From Limnephilus marmoratus (Eukaryota; Arthropoda; Insecta; Trichoptera; Limnephilidae): 64,000 nucleotides of DNA. Location of the stretch: contig OU862922.1 in assembly GCA_917880885.1 (NCBI GenBank), positions 27,528,627-27,592,626 of the forward strand. The letters run 5' to 3'. The stretch's first letter is position 1. Every line of letters begins with the position of its first letter. A program made the translations under genes and the position numbers. The notes beneath the pieces were generated by a model. The model searched no databases and had not been told where the DNA came from. It saw only the letters and a list, made by a program, of their open reading frames with translations. Of this stretch, positions 33,576 through 43,953 are shown piece by piece.

Positions 33576-34024
33576 AATAAATGGAGACAATATAAGCGAA
33601 ACTTAATCGAAAATCTGGAAACAGAAAAATCAGAAAAACATATTGACACCTCTGGGACTCGAACCCAGGACCTCTTCGGAAAAAGTCGATAGATGTCGCA
33701 TATTAAATAAAATGGATAAAGATTTATCCAGACACTATCTAGAGAGCATTTAGTTCGGGTTTGAATCTTGCAATCATACATAAAGATAGTTCCCAATAAT
33801 ATATGCGTTAAAGAAAATAAAGATAATGTAGGTGGTTCTTAGTCGAAGTATGGTACAGTTAAACATGACCGAATTTCATATCGACACCGTGGCGCAGTGG
33901 TTAGCGCGTTTGCCCGGAAAGCAAGAGGTCCTCGGTTCGAGTCCCAGAGGTGTCAATATGTTTTTCTGATTTTTCTGTTTCCAGATTTTCGATTGAGTTT
34001 CGCTTATATTGTCTTCATTTATTA
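33576..34024. repeat. Head-to-head pair of tRNA-derived SINEs
   Basis: A minus-strand copy (33576 to about 33675, head truncated) faces a plus-strand copy (33883-34024). The roughly 100-bp arms are near-perfect inverted repeats. The shared tail reads AATATGTTTTTCTGATTTTTCTG, then TTTCGATTGAGTTTCGC and ATATTGTCT. The spacer of about 200 bases contains unrelated AT-rich DNA. The arrangement matches 2210-2388 and 57336-57622. Confidence 0.82.
33883..33954 (+). tRNA. tRNA-like head of a SINE (not a functional tRNA)
   Basis: The 72 bases fold as a cloverleaf. The acceptor GACACC pairs with GGTGTC. The D-arm is GCGCAGTGGTTAGCGC. The anticodon stem TTTGC/GCAAG closes the loop CCGGAAA. The T-arm is CTCGGTTCGAGTCCCAG with one mismatch. 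Position 33 is C instead of the near-universal U, the apparent anticodon would be GGA (Ser) but there is no long variable arm, and the sequence continues into a SINE tail. I therefore read it as a tRNA-derived Pol III promoter. Confidence 0.5.
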
Positions 34025-34244
34025 AAAAAAAAAAACGATTGATTTCGAAAGATTGTTATTTTATCTGGTCGAACTATCTATTCTATCTCATTCTCTCGCA
34101 GGTTAAATGTGTTTGTCTCTTTTTAGTGTCGCTTTATTGTTTCATCGAGTTTCAAATTACAACAGTGCAAAAGAATTTTTCACTTCAAAAAATCTTCTCA
34201 CCTGTTTTGTGATGAAAATACTTCAGTTTGACTTTATTTACATA

Positions 34245-34900
34245 ATTTTAGAACCACTCTCGAAACCCGTGGATCATAATGTTAAAATCACTCAATTTGC
34301 GGATGACACAACATCATTTCTAGTTCAAACGTCGCGTCGAGAGCATCGCCACAAAGTGCGTTCAGAGACAAACCACTCTAATTGAAAAGTGGTGTAAAAA
34401 GTGGAGAATATCTGTAAACCCAACCAAAAGTGCCGCAACCGTTTTCTCAAAGACACGGCCAAAACAGCCCCCATTCATTAGACTGGGGAAAATGTTCCAT
34501 GGGAAAAGTCAATTAAATACCTAGATGTGACGCAAGACTCCAAGCTCATCTGGAAGAAACACATAACTGGAAAAATTAAAGCAGAAAATAAATGTCTATC
34601 ATCACAATATCCAATGATGGGAAAAAAATGTCGTTCATCAACGGACAACTATTGTTATATAAAACAATTATAAGGCCTGGCTTCATCTATGCTTAAAGTT
34701 AGGGGGCATGCGGCTCCCAGTCTCATAAATCAAATTCAAATCTTTCAAAACAAAGCCATTAGACTTGCGATTAATACGCCTAAATGGAGTAGAATTTCTT
34801 CTCTCCATAATTTTAACTAAATTTTACGCTGGCCTACCGGGCCACGCGAATTCTAAAATAAATACGCTCGCGAAAAGTAGCAAAAATGATAACTTTAAAT
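34245..34900 (+). pseudogene. Degenerate non-LTR RT fragment
   Basis: VKITQFADDTTSF (catalytic FADD) is followed, in other frames, by WRISVNPTKSAAT-like sequence, IKYLDVTQDSKLIWKKHI and TIIRPGFIYA, then IQIFQNKAIRLAINTP. This is the standard order of palm, thumb and C-terminal domain in Jockey-type elements. Numerous stops and frameshifts point to an old insertion. Confidence 0.72.
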
Positions 34901-36385
34901 ATAAAGAAAATACCAAAGATTGTCCTACGGAAGGAATAAAAAACCTGCATACAGCCGCATATAGTTTTAACTTTCAATTCAACCTTAATAATAATATAAA
35001 CGTAAAGTATCTATAGATAATCCATATATATAATTATGCTAGAGTCAGTAAACTCATGTTGAGAAACTCTGTAAAATGAACCAATCAAAAGTAAGAATCA
35101 AGTCAGTTAACCAGAACTACCCATCGCATCAGCAACTCTTCTCCGCCTGCTCACTCGACCTCGCTTTGACCTGCTTGCGTTCCCCTTGTTTTTCTTCTGA
35201 CCATCTCTTCACCCTGGACCTCGGAGACTCTACACTCTATGGGCCAGACCCGGCTACGTTAGAAGGAACTACGAGCCATTGAATCACTTCAGACCAGCTC
35301 TCCAAGTCGGCAACAGAGACGACGTTCTCCCGATATCTGGCGCCTCCGTGGACTGGGACTTTCAACCTGATTTACAGTCTTGTGTAGCTCAAGGTGCCTA
35401 GTGCAGTTAGGTTATGGGCTATTTTTAATTTTTTTCTTTCAAAGCTTTGAATGACTTTCCAAAGGGGTGTTGAAATGCTACTTTGTTGATTTGTCGTGGA
35501 ACCGAAATAATGATTCCCTTTTTACTCAGCCAGCAAATTTGCTTGCCATTGTAAAAAGGACTAGTAATTCGAAAGTAGATTTTATTTTCGGGGACTTAAT
35601 GGTGATATTACAATGCGTGTTGCTTGTCAGATTCATATATTGACAAATCACACAAAGGGAAACGGTCATGCTGTCTCTCCACTCCGCGCAACTTTAGTTT
35701 GTTCCCGTTTCTCTGATGGGCTGGTCTATTAATTTCGATGTCGATGTCTTCCATCAAGGTAGAAAGAACTTAAAACTTCACCCATCCCATTTTTAATTCA
35801 CATTTTTTTAAATGATTGACGTAGCCCGCAACCTCAACAGGTTTGCCGATTTTACCGTAATTTAATTCAAAGCTACTTGTTACGGCAATGTTTTCTGTAC
35901 GCCAACGACTGGAAATTCTTAAAAATACAAAATGGGAAACGCTCATTCGGCAGGTAACAGTAATACATTCTGACTTCAGTCCCTACTTTATGGTACGGAT
36001 GTACGGTGAGGGGATTTCTTTTGCACCATCCCCTAATGCACTTAGGAGAAACCTACCCTCGTATGTACTGTAGGTAGCGCAGGAAGAATTGCCGACTTTT
36101 ATTAGAATCGTGCTTAATTTACGGAGCATTAGAGAAACAACTTCTTGGTTTAGTTTATATTATTTACAAAATAGATTATATCGGTTGTTTTTAAATTCGT
36201 ATTGAAATTTCAATAAAAGAAAGTGATGTAAAGTTAAACAAAAAAACTGGTCGTAAAAATTTATTCTTTAGTTTGTTGTGGCTACTTTGTAGAATATTTA
36301 AAATATTTTATTGTTAAATACTTTTGGAAGTCAAAATAGCTGTAATGTAGTTAAAACTACACGTTGTGTCTGGAAACTCGTAACT
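34901..36385. other. Unassigned stretch
   Basis: 35070-35410 is moderately GC-rich with a pyrimidine-rich part, and may be an untranslated end of the preceding retroelement. No motif in the frames at 35076 or 35888. Confidence 0.4.
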
Positions 36386-36387
36386 GA

Positions 36388-36765
36388 CGCCCTCCGTGGC
36401 CGAGAGGTACGAACGATTTGGAGGTCGCAGGTTCAAATCCCGGCATGCGCACATTTTAGTTTGAGCATTTAAAATAATAGTAGGTATATTTGTGGCATGT
36501 TCCAGAGTGGAAGACACTCTCAGTATCGCACTGGTGTACACACTATTCAGAATTGAAATGTTGCTTGAAATGGCTTTAGCCGTGTTTGGTTACTAGATCT
36601 GAGAATAAACAGGTACTCTGCACCTTCCTCTTTCCCATCTCTTTCCCCTCCCCACTTACCGTCAGCCTCACAACATACCCCAATTGGGGATGCCATAGTC
36701 TCACTAACTCCAGGCGGTTGGGAGCAGTTGGGACCCTTGTGTAGTATTCACATAAAATTGGTTTT
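36388..36765 (+). repeat. SINE S1, full-length with a different tRNA-like head
   Basis: The head has CCTCCGTGGCCGAGAGGTACG (A-box region) and GGTTCAAATCCCGGC (B-box), followed by the S1 body AGAGTGGAAGACACTCTCAG, TGTTGCTTGAAATGGC and CCCCAATTGGGGATGCCATAG. The head resembles a different tRNA-like sequence from that of the copy at 31216, while the bodies are clearly the same family. Confidence 0.82.
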
Positions 36766-37010
36766 CTATATAATATAATAATCGTTTAACACTACACGAT
36801 TAATATTTATCAAGATTATTTAGCATGCAGGTTTTTCAGAATTAGCCAAATATTTAATTGATATCTAGTTATAAGTTTAAATCCAAGAGTCCAATAATAC
36901 ACAAAAATAGAATAGGAACATACCTTAATAATTTAGAAGTGTTAGATATACAAAATCAAATAAAAATAAATGCCTAATTTTAAACAAGCAGTTAGAATTA
37001 TGCCCGGCGC
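36766..37010. other. AT-rich gap
   Basis: Nothing supported. Confidence 0.4.
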
Positions 37011-37470
37011 AAACGTCAGATTTTTCCATCCGATTGTCGGATCAGACAAAATTCGTTTGGACGGCGGGCGAGGAAAGGCGTGGCCTATTTTCATTACTCC
37101 GCGCGGCCGTCAAATCTGATCCGACAACGGGCGTGGCCCCGGTATAATAACCGATCCGGTTTTCGTATCGATTTTTGTCTGATGAGTGCGGCCTGTACGG
37201 GTCTCCTCACCATCCAATTTCTAGTCACTTCTTGCTGGCCAGCCAGATTGGCGGTTTCCACCACACCATTTAATTTGCAGAAAGGTCTTAGCTTTTGCGC
37301 TGTGCGGACGTGTTCGGAGCGCTCGCGCTGTGCGCAAACGTGTCATGGCTCCGTCACTTTCGAAATTTCAACGTGTTGGATTAGTGTTGGCTTTATTGAA
37401 CAGCCAGCCGCATGTTACGACACGTGATTTTATTCATTTCTCATCGGAGAGCATTCCGAGCGGTCGTCGA
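37011..37470 (+). repeat. Unclassified element, plus-strand copy (family P)
   Basis: Near the left edge TTGTCGGATCAGA (37034-37046) and TCTGATCCGACAA (37109-37121) form an inverted repeat. GCGGACGTGTTCGGAGCGCTCG and TCGAAATTTCAACGTGTTGG follow. About 200 bases (37200-37405) match 40755-40960 in reverse orientation. A frame beginning MAPSLSKFQRVGLVLALL is partly shared by both copies (95 residues here), but I do not recognise a domain. Possibly a decayed DNA transposon. Confidence 0.6.
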
Positions 37471-38080
37471 CAGCGACTTTTACCAGTTCAGCGATTACGA
37501 TATAAACATTATTACGTTACTCTTTCATCATGCTTGAGAAGGAAAAAGAAGTTTGGGTGGAGATTTTTGATTTATACAAGGACTTATGATGCTTGTGGGA
37601 TATTTAAATGGTTCTAAAATCTTGCGAAAATAATCTTTTCAATGTGTGAATTAGAAATGAATAATTTTATTTCTAAATGTTTTAATTTTGATATTATTCC
37701 CATGTAAAGTAAATACACCTCTAAATTGGTTATTTTTATCACTTTGCAAAAACAAAATTTGTTCTAAAATAAAGATAAAATAATCTTTCCAATGTGTATT
37801 ATAGAAATAAATAATTTTATTTCTAAGTAGGTATTTACATTTTGGTATTGAAAATGTAAATTGTCACTCCCGCGTCTGAACCGGTGTATGTTTTGGAAAT
37901 ATGCTACCAGTACAGCAATTGCGATATAAATATTATTATTTTACTCATCATGGTTGTTATTATTTTTGTCTGTAATTCTCAGAAAAAAGAATAATCATTT
38001 TTTTACATTGTTGTTCTAATTTTTACCTGTAATCTCAGAATAAGGAAGAATATTTTTTTACATCATCTTTTTATTATTAA
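37471..38080. other. AT-rich stretch with local duplication
   Basis: CTTTCCAATGTGTATTATAGAAATAAATAATTTTATTTCTAA near 37783 repeats CTTTTCAATGTGTGAATTAGAAATGAATAATTTTATTTCTAA near 37634. This is a diverged duplication of about 150-bp period. GTTATTATTTTTGTCTGTAAT phrases also recur here and at 40126. Confidence 0.5.
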
Positions 38081-38145
38081 CTAGCTGACCCGACGAACTT
38101 CGTACCGCCTCAGAATCAATAACTGTTTTTTTTTTTTTTTTTTTA

Positions 38146-38550
38146 CAGTGAATACCGCACAAGAATCTCAACTGTTCCCGTCTGGAGCCAGTGAGACTAT
38201 GGCATCCCCAATTGGGGTATGTTGTGAGGCTGAAGGTAGTGGGGAGGGGAAGGAGGTGGGGAAGAGGAAGGTTGGGAAGTACCTGGCTATTCAGATCTGG
38301 TCACTAAACACGGCTAAAGCCATTTTCAAGCAACATTTCAATTCTAAATGGTGGTCTTACACCAGGGCGATACTAATAGTATCTTCCACTCTGGAACATG
38401 CCGCAAATATACTATATATTATTTTAAATGAATTAATTGTGAAATAACACAAATTAATCAAATAAAATTTATTTGCGCATGCCGGGTTCGAACCCGCGAC
38501 CTCCGGAATGTGAGTCAAGAGTCTTAGCTACTGGACTACGGAGGTCGTCG
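38146..38550 (-). repeat. SINE S1, full-length, minus strand
   Basis: On the minus strand the head has GACCTCCGTAGTCCAGTAGC and GGGTTCGAACCCGGC (A- and B-box positions), followed by the S1 body with AGAGTGGAAGATACTATTAG and CCCCAATTGGGG. It ends in an A-rich tail, seen as TTTTTT at 38130-38146. It is inserted within the Helitron 38081-39694. Confidence 0.8.
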
Positions 38551-38769
38551 AGAACTGTTGAATTAAATAAAGTTTTTTTATTAAGTTAAAAATTACACAA
38601 TTAAGCAATTATTATCGATGCCCAACTGTCCGTTTTTTGTTTTTGTCAGTATCAGAGATGGCGTTGTGTACGGATTTATATTTTTGTGATTTTCTTACTT
38701 TTCTACTTACTTACGGGAATTTTTGAAAGGAAGCGGGTACGGGTGCCGCCGCCCCGGGAACAATTTATT

Positions 38770-39240
38770 GGTTAACCAACACCTCTACCGTAGGTCACCC
38801 CAAGTGGTTCGCTACGTTTGGTGATTTAGCAGGGATGCCCGGGTTCATGGGGTGACTGGTCTTGACGGCGGGTGCGTCTGCCCATCTGCTGCGTGGCGGG
38901 CAGGATCGAGAGAGACTGGTTGAGGGAGGCCTTTTGACCTTTCCAGCCGGATTCTCTCGACCAATGGGTTGAAAGAGTCAAGGTAAAAGGTTAATTTTTA
39001 GTTAATTTCTTTCAAGAGTCCGGAAAGGTCAAGGTAAAAGGTTAATTCCGGTAAAGGCAACGGCCTTGCACCGCAGTTGGAAGGATGGATTCACTCCCGG
39101 ATACGCTAACCTCCAGATTCCTACCCACCCCTCATGTCTTTTTCCTTCCCAGAACTTCCTATCCTACCCTTCCTTAAAAAGATCCTCCACACAACATCCC
39201 CTAAGATGACATTGGTCCTGAGTGGAGCTTATGTAAAAAA
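38770..39240 (+). repeat. Family B repeat inside a Helitron
   Basis: GTAGGTCACCCCAAGTGGTTCG, GATGCCCGGGTTCATGGGG, GCGTCTGCCCATCTGC and GGTTGAGGGAGGCCTTTTGACC match the other copies in order. A small internal duplication, AGAGTC...AAGGTAAAAGGTTAATT, occurs near 38975 and 39015. Confidence 0.7.
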
Positions 39241-39695
39241 AATGCGTTTCATTTCAGAGATTTATTATTATGTAGGTATTTTCCTTTGGAGGGGTGCAGA
39301 GACATACGTTCACCGTTTGTCTCATTTTCGACTATTGACATTTAGTGTGTAAGAAAGACGGGCAGCTTTATATGATTAAGAACAAAAGCGAAACAATCAG
39401 CGCATTGACATTTGACGTTTTTGAATTATTGAAATTCACGAACAGTTAAATATTATACCTATCACAACATTGCTGCAGTTCTTTCAAAATATGAGAATTC
39501 GTTCTATACAAAATGTATGAAAAAAATAATTTTCTTCATAACCTTCTTTTTCGTGAATTTTTGCGATGTTTTATTAGTTATTATGTTATCCGGGGCGAAG
39601 ACAAATCCAACAAATCAAAGATCATCAAAATCGGTCCAGCCGATCTCGAGTTATAAATAGTGTTACTAACCCGACTTTGTTTTATATATTAAGAT

Positions 39696-39822
39696 AGAAC
39701 AGCGCATGAGACGATGTATGAATGTGAACGAGGCAAGGAGTGTGTGCCGAGACCGAGTTGTTTGACGGTCCGTCCTCTCTGCCTACCCCTGCGGGGAAAC
39801 GGCGTGATGGTTAGTTAGTTAG
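39696..39822 (+). repeat. Family C non-LTR 3' end, short
   Basis: CATGAGACGATGTATGAATG, GCAAGGAGTGTGTGCCGAG and CTACCCCTGCGGGGAAACGG are followed by GGTTAGTTAGTTAG. It starts directly at the Helitron boundary and its tail runs into the SINE S1 body. Confidence 0.75.
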
Positions 39823-40075
39823 AGTGGAAGATACTCTCAGTATCGCCCTGGTGTAAGACCACCATTCAGAATTGAAACGTTGCTTGAAATGACTTCTGCC
39901 GTGTTTGGTGACTAGATTTTAATAGCCAGGTACTTCCCCACCTTACTCTTCCATATCTCCTTCCCATCCACACTGCCTTCAACCTCACAACACACCCCAA
40001 TTGGGGATGCCATAGTACCGCTGGCTCCAGACGGGAGCAGTTGGGACTCTTGTGCGGTATTCATGTAAAAAATGA
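39822..40075 (+). repeat. SINE S1, headless copy
   Basis: Starts at AGAGTGGAAGATACTCTCAG immediately after the GTTA tail of family C and runs to GACTCTTGTGCGGTATTCATG. The tRNA-like head is missing. Direct abutment of the two repeats suggests insertion into, or template switching at, the GTTA tail. Confidence 0.78.
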
Positions 40076-40740
40076 TAGTTTTATTATTTTTGCCAGTAAT
40101 TCTCAGAAAAACGATTTTTTTTTCATCGCTGTTATTATTTTTGTCTGTAATACCCAATAGAAGGATTAATATTTTCTTAACTGAGGGAATTTTTTAATTA
40201 ATTGTTTTTACATAAAACGACAAAAACGAGCAATGTTCATAATAAATTTGCCTAATAAAATATATTATGTGGGTGTTTTTATTTTTTTAGTTGTATGTAA
40301 TTTTAGTTAGAAAAATACATAAGGTGGGATATTTTTAAACTTTTTATGTTTGCCTGCAAAAAAGTTATGTTTCAAAAATTATGCAGGGTGGAACAGTACG
40401 CACCCGAGAGATTTTAACCAGCGATTCCCGAGCTTAGAGTAAAAAATATTAAAGTCATTTCTCTGTCCGATGACACTTTTTATCTATTAAAACATTAAAA
40501 ATATTATTCCATCACACGCCGCAACTGAGTACTCGGGAGTATAACTTGTTTATAGTGTAGCGATCATTTGACAAGCGTTGCGTCTCGTTCTAACGGCATA
40601 TCGTTCAAACGAGACAGCGCTAGTTCGCTTAAACCCATCCCGTCGTGATGGGATCAGTAGCGACATGTGATCGAAAAACTTTTTTTTTTGTTTATTAATA
40701 GAAAAAATATATCATCGGACAACAAAATGACATCTAATTT
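40076..40740. other. AT-rich stretch, nothing supported
   Basis: No motif or repeat end that I can define. Confidence 0.4.
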
Positions 40741-40965
40741 TTTTATTTATCATTGCCTGTTGTCAATAAAGCCAACACTAATCCAACACGTTGAAATTTC
40801 GAAAGTGACGGAGCCATGACACGTTTGCGCACAGCGCGAGCGCTCCGAACACGTGCGCACAGCGCAAATCTAAGACCTTTCTGCAAATTGGATGGTGTGG
40901 TGGAAACCACCAATCTGGCTGGCCAACAAGAAGTGACTAGAAATTGGATGGTGTGGAGGCCACTT
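40741..40965 (-). repeat. Family P element, minus-strand copy
   Basis: Reverse complement of 37200-37405 (CCAACACGTTGAAATTTCG, GCGAGCGCTCCGAACACGTG, CAAATTGGATGGTGTGGTGG). A short piece, AGAAATTGGATGGTGTGG, is duplicated at its right end. Together with 37011-37470 it forms inverted copies about 3.5 kb apart. Confidence 0.7.
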
Positions 40966-41205
40966 GTGTCGTGTGTAGAGCCCATGTCTAAAGTCCGATT
41001 TTAAATGTGTTCCCCTTCTTCCTTTGTAACCCCACCCTTCCCGTACTCCTCTACCTGACATTTATCAGCCTGTTTCTGATGGTCTCTCTCTCTCTCTCTC
41101 TTATGTGCTTTCTCCTTGGTTTATCTTATCAGTTTCCTCTGTAGGGTTTGTAATTTAGTTTATATTATGTTTATTGTTCTAATGAAGGATGAGATCAACC
41201 GACAC
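40966..41205. other. Unassigned, with (TC)n microsatellite
   Basis: A TC dinucleotide run lies at about 41081-41101; otherwise nothing. Confidence 0.5.
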
Positions 41206-41430
41206 CGGTCGACATGTATAAATCAAATGAAGTGAGTTTAAATAAATAACATCTTTTTTTTTAAAGAAAGACAAACATTCCCGGGTTACGAATAACCCAA
41301 CAATGTTTGAAAATCTCCTACTACCACCATAGAAAGCCGAAAATGTTGTGCCGAGGAATCGAACACGCGACGCCCAGGTGAGACCCAAGCGCTTTGCCCA
41401 CTCAACCACTGACCGGTTATTTGTCACTGT
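41206..41430 (-). repeat. tRNA-derived SINE, second type (S2)
   Basis: On the minus strand, CAGTGGTTGAGTGGGCAAAG (A-box region) and GCGTGTTCGATTCCTCGGC (B-box region) form a tRNA-like head. The body has TTCGGCTTTCTATGGTGG and GGGTTATTCGTAACCCGGG, a run of A, and a distal CGACCGGTGTCGG. The body shares nothing obvious with S1. Only one copy is seen in the window. Confidence 0.72.
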
Positions 41431-43240
41431 TTGTTGTTTTTCATTTGTCACTTTCTGTGTTTGTTTTCTTCGATAAGATTTTTTAGATACTTCGTCATAA
41501 TCCGAAAGCCGACGTTCGATCAAAAATTTTAAAAATATTGACTAAAGATCTTCTCATGAAAGAAGCTTCAACTGTGCACCTTTGATTATATGACATTTAT
41601 ATAATCAAAGCTGTGCACATATCCCCAAATTCAGTCCAAACAAATTCTCAATATTTTTTCAAGTGCCCGCACTCAATAGTCGAAACAAACAATGGACCGT
41701 GTCAAGTTAAGAGCTATAAGCAATTGAGAATAGGTAACTACGCATTATGCTCCCTGATTATGTAAACTGTTAGGAAAGCAGCATTACGATGAGATCAATA
41801 TTTTTTTTACACTGTACACTTTTAAGCTTTAAATTTGTAACAAAAGCACAAACTAAATCCTAATTAATCTACGCATGTTAAAGAACTCTAAACTCTGGAC
41901 ATTGCAAAATATTAAATGTTCTTCTATCGAAAGGCACGAAATAAGAATCAGTAATACTATTAATCACATAATTTACAATCAAAACTATATGAGCTGCCAA
42001 TGTTACTTATTTCTGACCGATAACAATATATAAATACAACGTACCTACTACTAAAACTATTTGCATAACTTAATAATAAAATTAATAAATTTGATTTACA
42101 TCGAGGCACCAGACGAGTGTAAACATTTTTTTTGTAATTTAAAAAAAATATATTTTCTGAAAGATGTATTTATAAGAATACTGTCACTAAATGTTTTAAA
42201 GAAATTCGTAAAATTGATGGAGATATCTACAGCTTTTTATGTGAAACCGTTTGAAACAGTTTTTATGTTGAATTATCCTTCAGATAAATTTTGAACGCGT
42301 TTTTCTCGAAATTATGTTTTTCGACCTGGTTGACAACATAATAAAAAACTGTTCATCCAATTTGCATGTACCAAGTCTTAAACTCCAAGAAAATTTAGTC
42401 TCTATGGCACCACGTAGGGTGATAGTACAAAATGATCATTAATGTTCCATTTAGAAATCAATCAGGTAATGTGGTAGACAACTTTACAGTATTTACTTAG
42501 GCGGTATTATTTCATCTATAGAAGTATGTATAAGTTGGTACCATTCATTTCAGAGGGTATGATCTGAAACGCTTCAGTAGGAATAACATACTAGGGTTTG
42601 CAATTATTGGAAGTGACCCCGGGGCGAAAGACGCAGAGGTCGAGAATCCTCCCCTGTGACGGCCACCCCTATTTTTGATCAGGACACGAGAAAACGATCA
42701 TGAAATGCATCACAAGTGCGATAGCGTTTGGCTGCACCTTCGCAAAGTGTTTTTATCGCGTATTGAATATCGATTAGGTAGCTCAACTTTACCAAGACAT
42801 CCGAGTCATGATTCATCTTAAAATGCTTTATATAATAGTAACGCTTTACGTAAAATATCACACACATAAACGTATTCGGTGGCATACATTATATAATATA
42901 TTTTGGATCATAACAAAGACACCCAACATGCTTGGTAAATTACAATCAATCATCGAAAAAATAGCTTACATAAAAGTCATAGTAGAAATGTTAAACCTTT
43001 TGCGAACACAAACATTTCTGTAACAATACATCCAACCTAACGAAACACTGGTACAAAATAACACAATCTTCAGTCACTTAACTTCTAAAATATCACACAA
43101 AGCTTTCAACGCGTACAATACGGGATGGAGGAGTAACACTGTGAAGGTCATGTTTTCTTGGAAGTGGTAAAATGGACTGGATTCAAAATTGCAATTCAAA
43201 TATAATTTCAAATTAATAAATTACGTTGTATTAACCACTT
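41431..43240. other. AT-rich stretch with one hairpin
   Basis: At about 41573-41616 GTGCAC, CTTTGATTATAT and their reverse complements flank a 7-nt centre, making a hairpin. The rest (41620-43240) has no coding motif or definable repeat. Confidence 0.5.
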
Positions 43241-43251
43241 AATTATTTATA

Positions 43252-43296
43252 AAAACCGACATGTTTCGTCAGCAAAGCTGACTTCTTCAGGGTTTT
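43252..43296 (-). ncRNA. Hammerhead ribozyme motif of a Penelope-like element
   Basis: Read 5' to 3' on the minus strand: AAAACC (stem I, 43296-43291), CUGAAGA (conserved CUGANGA core, 43290-43284), one extra A, GUCAGC-UUU-GCUGAC (stem II and loop, 43282-43268), then GAAAC-AU-GUC (GAA core with a minimal stem III and the GUC cleavage triplet, 43267-43258). GGUUUU (43257-43252) pairs perfectly with stem I. This is a type I arrangement with very short stem III, as described for Penelope-like elements. Self-cleavage would fall after 43258. The extra A before stem II could affect activity. It lies 129 bases downstream of the GIY-YIG frame, as expected for an element's terminal repeat. Confidence 0.78.
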
Positions 43297-43425
43297 GACA
43301 GAACTAATTTTAAAAATAGACATAGGTAATAGAGAAAAATAATAGACATAAACAATAATAAAATTTGAAAGAAAATAATGTGTAAGGGACGAGGGGCAAT
43401 ATAGAACAATTAAAAATTTAAAAAT

Positions 43426-43887
43426 TTAAAAGGGGAATAGATTTAATAATGGGTCATTTAAAAACAATTTTTGATTATTAATAATATTTAAATTTGCATT
43501 AACACTCTTTCTAATCTCTAAAATTTCTAATTTATCCAACTGAAAGCCATTGACATTACAATGTATTAATTCTATTCCACTGTTAAAATTAAAGGTATGA
43601 CTAGTTTCTATTAAATGGTTGGCAAACTCCGAGAAACTATTATTATTTAAAGCTTTCATATGCTCTTTAATCCTTATTTCAAAGTTTCTAGAAGTTTTAC
43701 CTATATAAAAGAAATCACAATCATTACATTTCAATTTATAAATTCCAGATTTTTTCATTTTTGAATCTCTATCTTTATTATTTACTATGTAATTTTTAAG
43801 TCTATTGTTTGCATAAAATACAGGAATAATTTCATTAGGTACATTCTTTTTTATTAAATTAGAAATTTTATTATTAAAATACATCAT
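43426..43887 (-). CDS. Penelope-like element GIY-YIG endonuclease part
   Basis: An intact 153-residue frame has KSGIYKLKCNDC (GIY at 48-50 and a CxxC at 54-57), DFFYIGKTSRNFEIRIKEHM (YIG at 61-63, catalytic Arg region about 70-72, EH at 75-76), then SEFANHLIETSHTF and a C-terminal tail. GIY-YIG with a CxxC insertion is the hallmark of canonical Penelope-like retroelements, in which it follows the RT and cuts target DNA. The upstream RT is absent, so the copy is 5'-truncated near 43.9 kb. The chosen start is only the first Met of the open region. Confidence 0.85.
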   Translation of the reverse strand: MMYFNNKISNLIKKNVPNEIIPVFYANNRLKNYIVNNKDRDSKMKKSGIYKLKCNDCDFFYIGKTSRNFEIRIKEHMKALNNNSFSEFANHLIETSHTFNFNSGIELIHCNVNGFQLDKLEILEIRKSVNANLNIINNQKLFLNDPLLNLFPF

Positions 43888-43918
43888 TTTCCTCCATTTT
43901 TTCTCTTCTTTATCCTAA

Positions 43919-43953
43919 TTTGCGGGCATTAAATATAAATTAATGCCCGCAAA
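43919..43953. repeat. 14-bp perfect hairpin
   Basis: TTTGCGGGCATTAA and TTAATGCCCGCAAA flank a 7-nt ATATAAA loop. It sits about 30 bases upstream (on the minus strand) of the GIY-YIG frame, near the presumed truncation point. Role unknown. Confidence 0.8.

Larger units (their letters stand above)
38081..39694 (-). mobile_element. Helitron, minus strand, carrying later insertions
   Basis: Plus-strand CTAGCTGACCCGACGAACTTCG, preceded by A, is the reverse complement of a Helitron 3' end. The other side, TTTATATATTAAGA followed by T, gives TCTTAATATATAAA as the 5' end on the minus strand. A SINE S1 (38146-38550) and a family B repeat (38770-39240) lie inside. No Rep/helicase frame. Confidence 0.75.

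Noticed and set aside
33883..33954. Functional serine tRNA gene
   Set aside because: Position 33 is C, there is no long variable arm, a T-stem mismatch is present, and the sequence continues into a SINE tail with an inverted partner.
41081..41101. (TC)n run as a promoter or polypurine tract
   Set aside because: It is a plain microsatellite; no LTR or gene is next to it.
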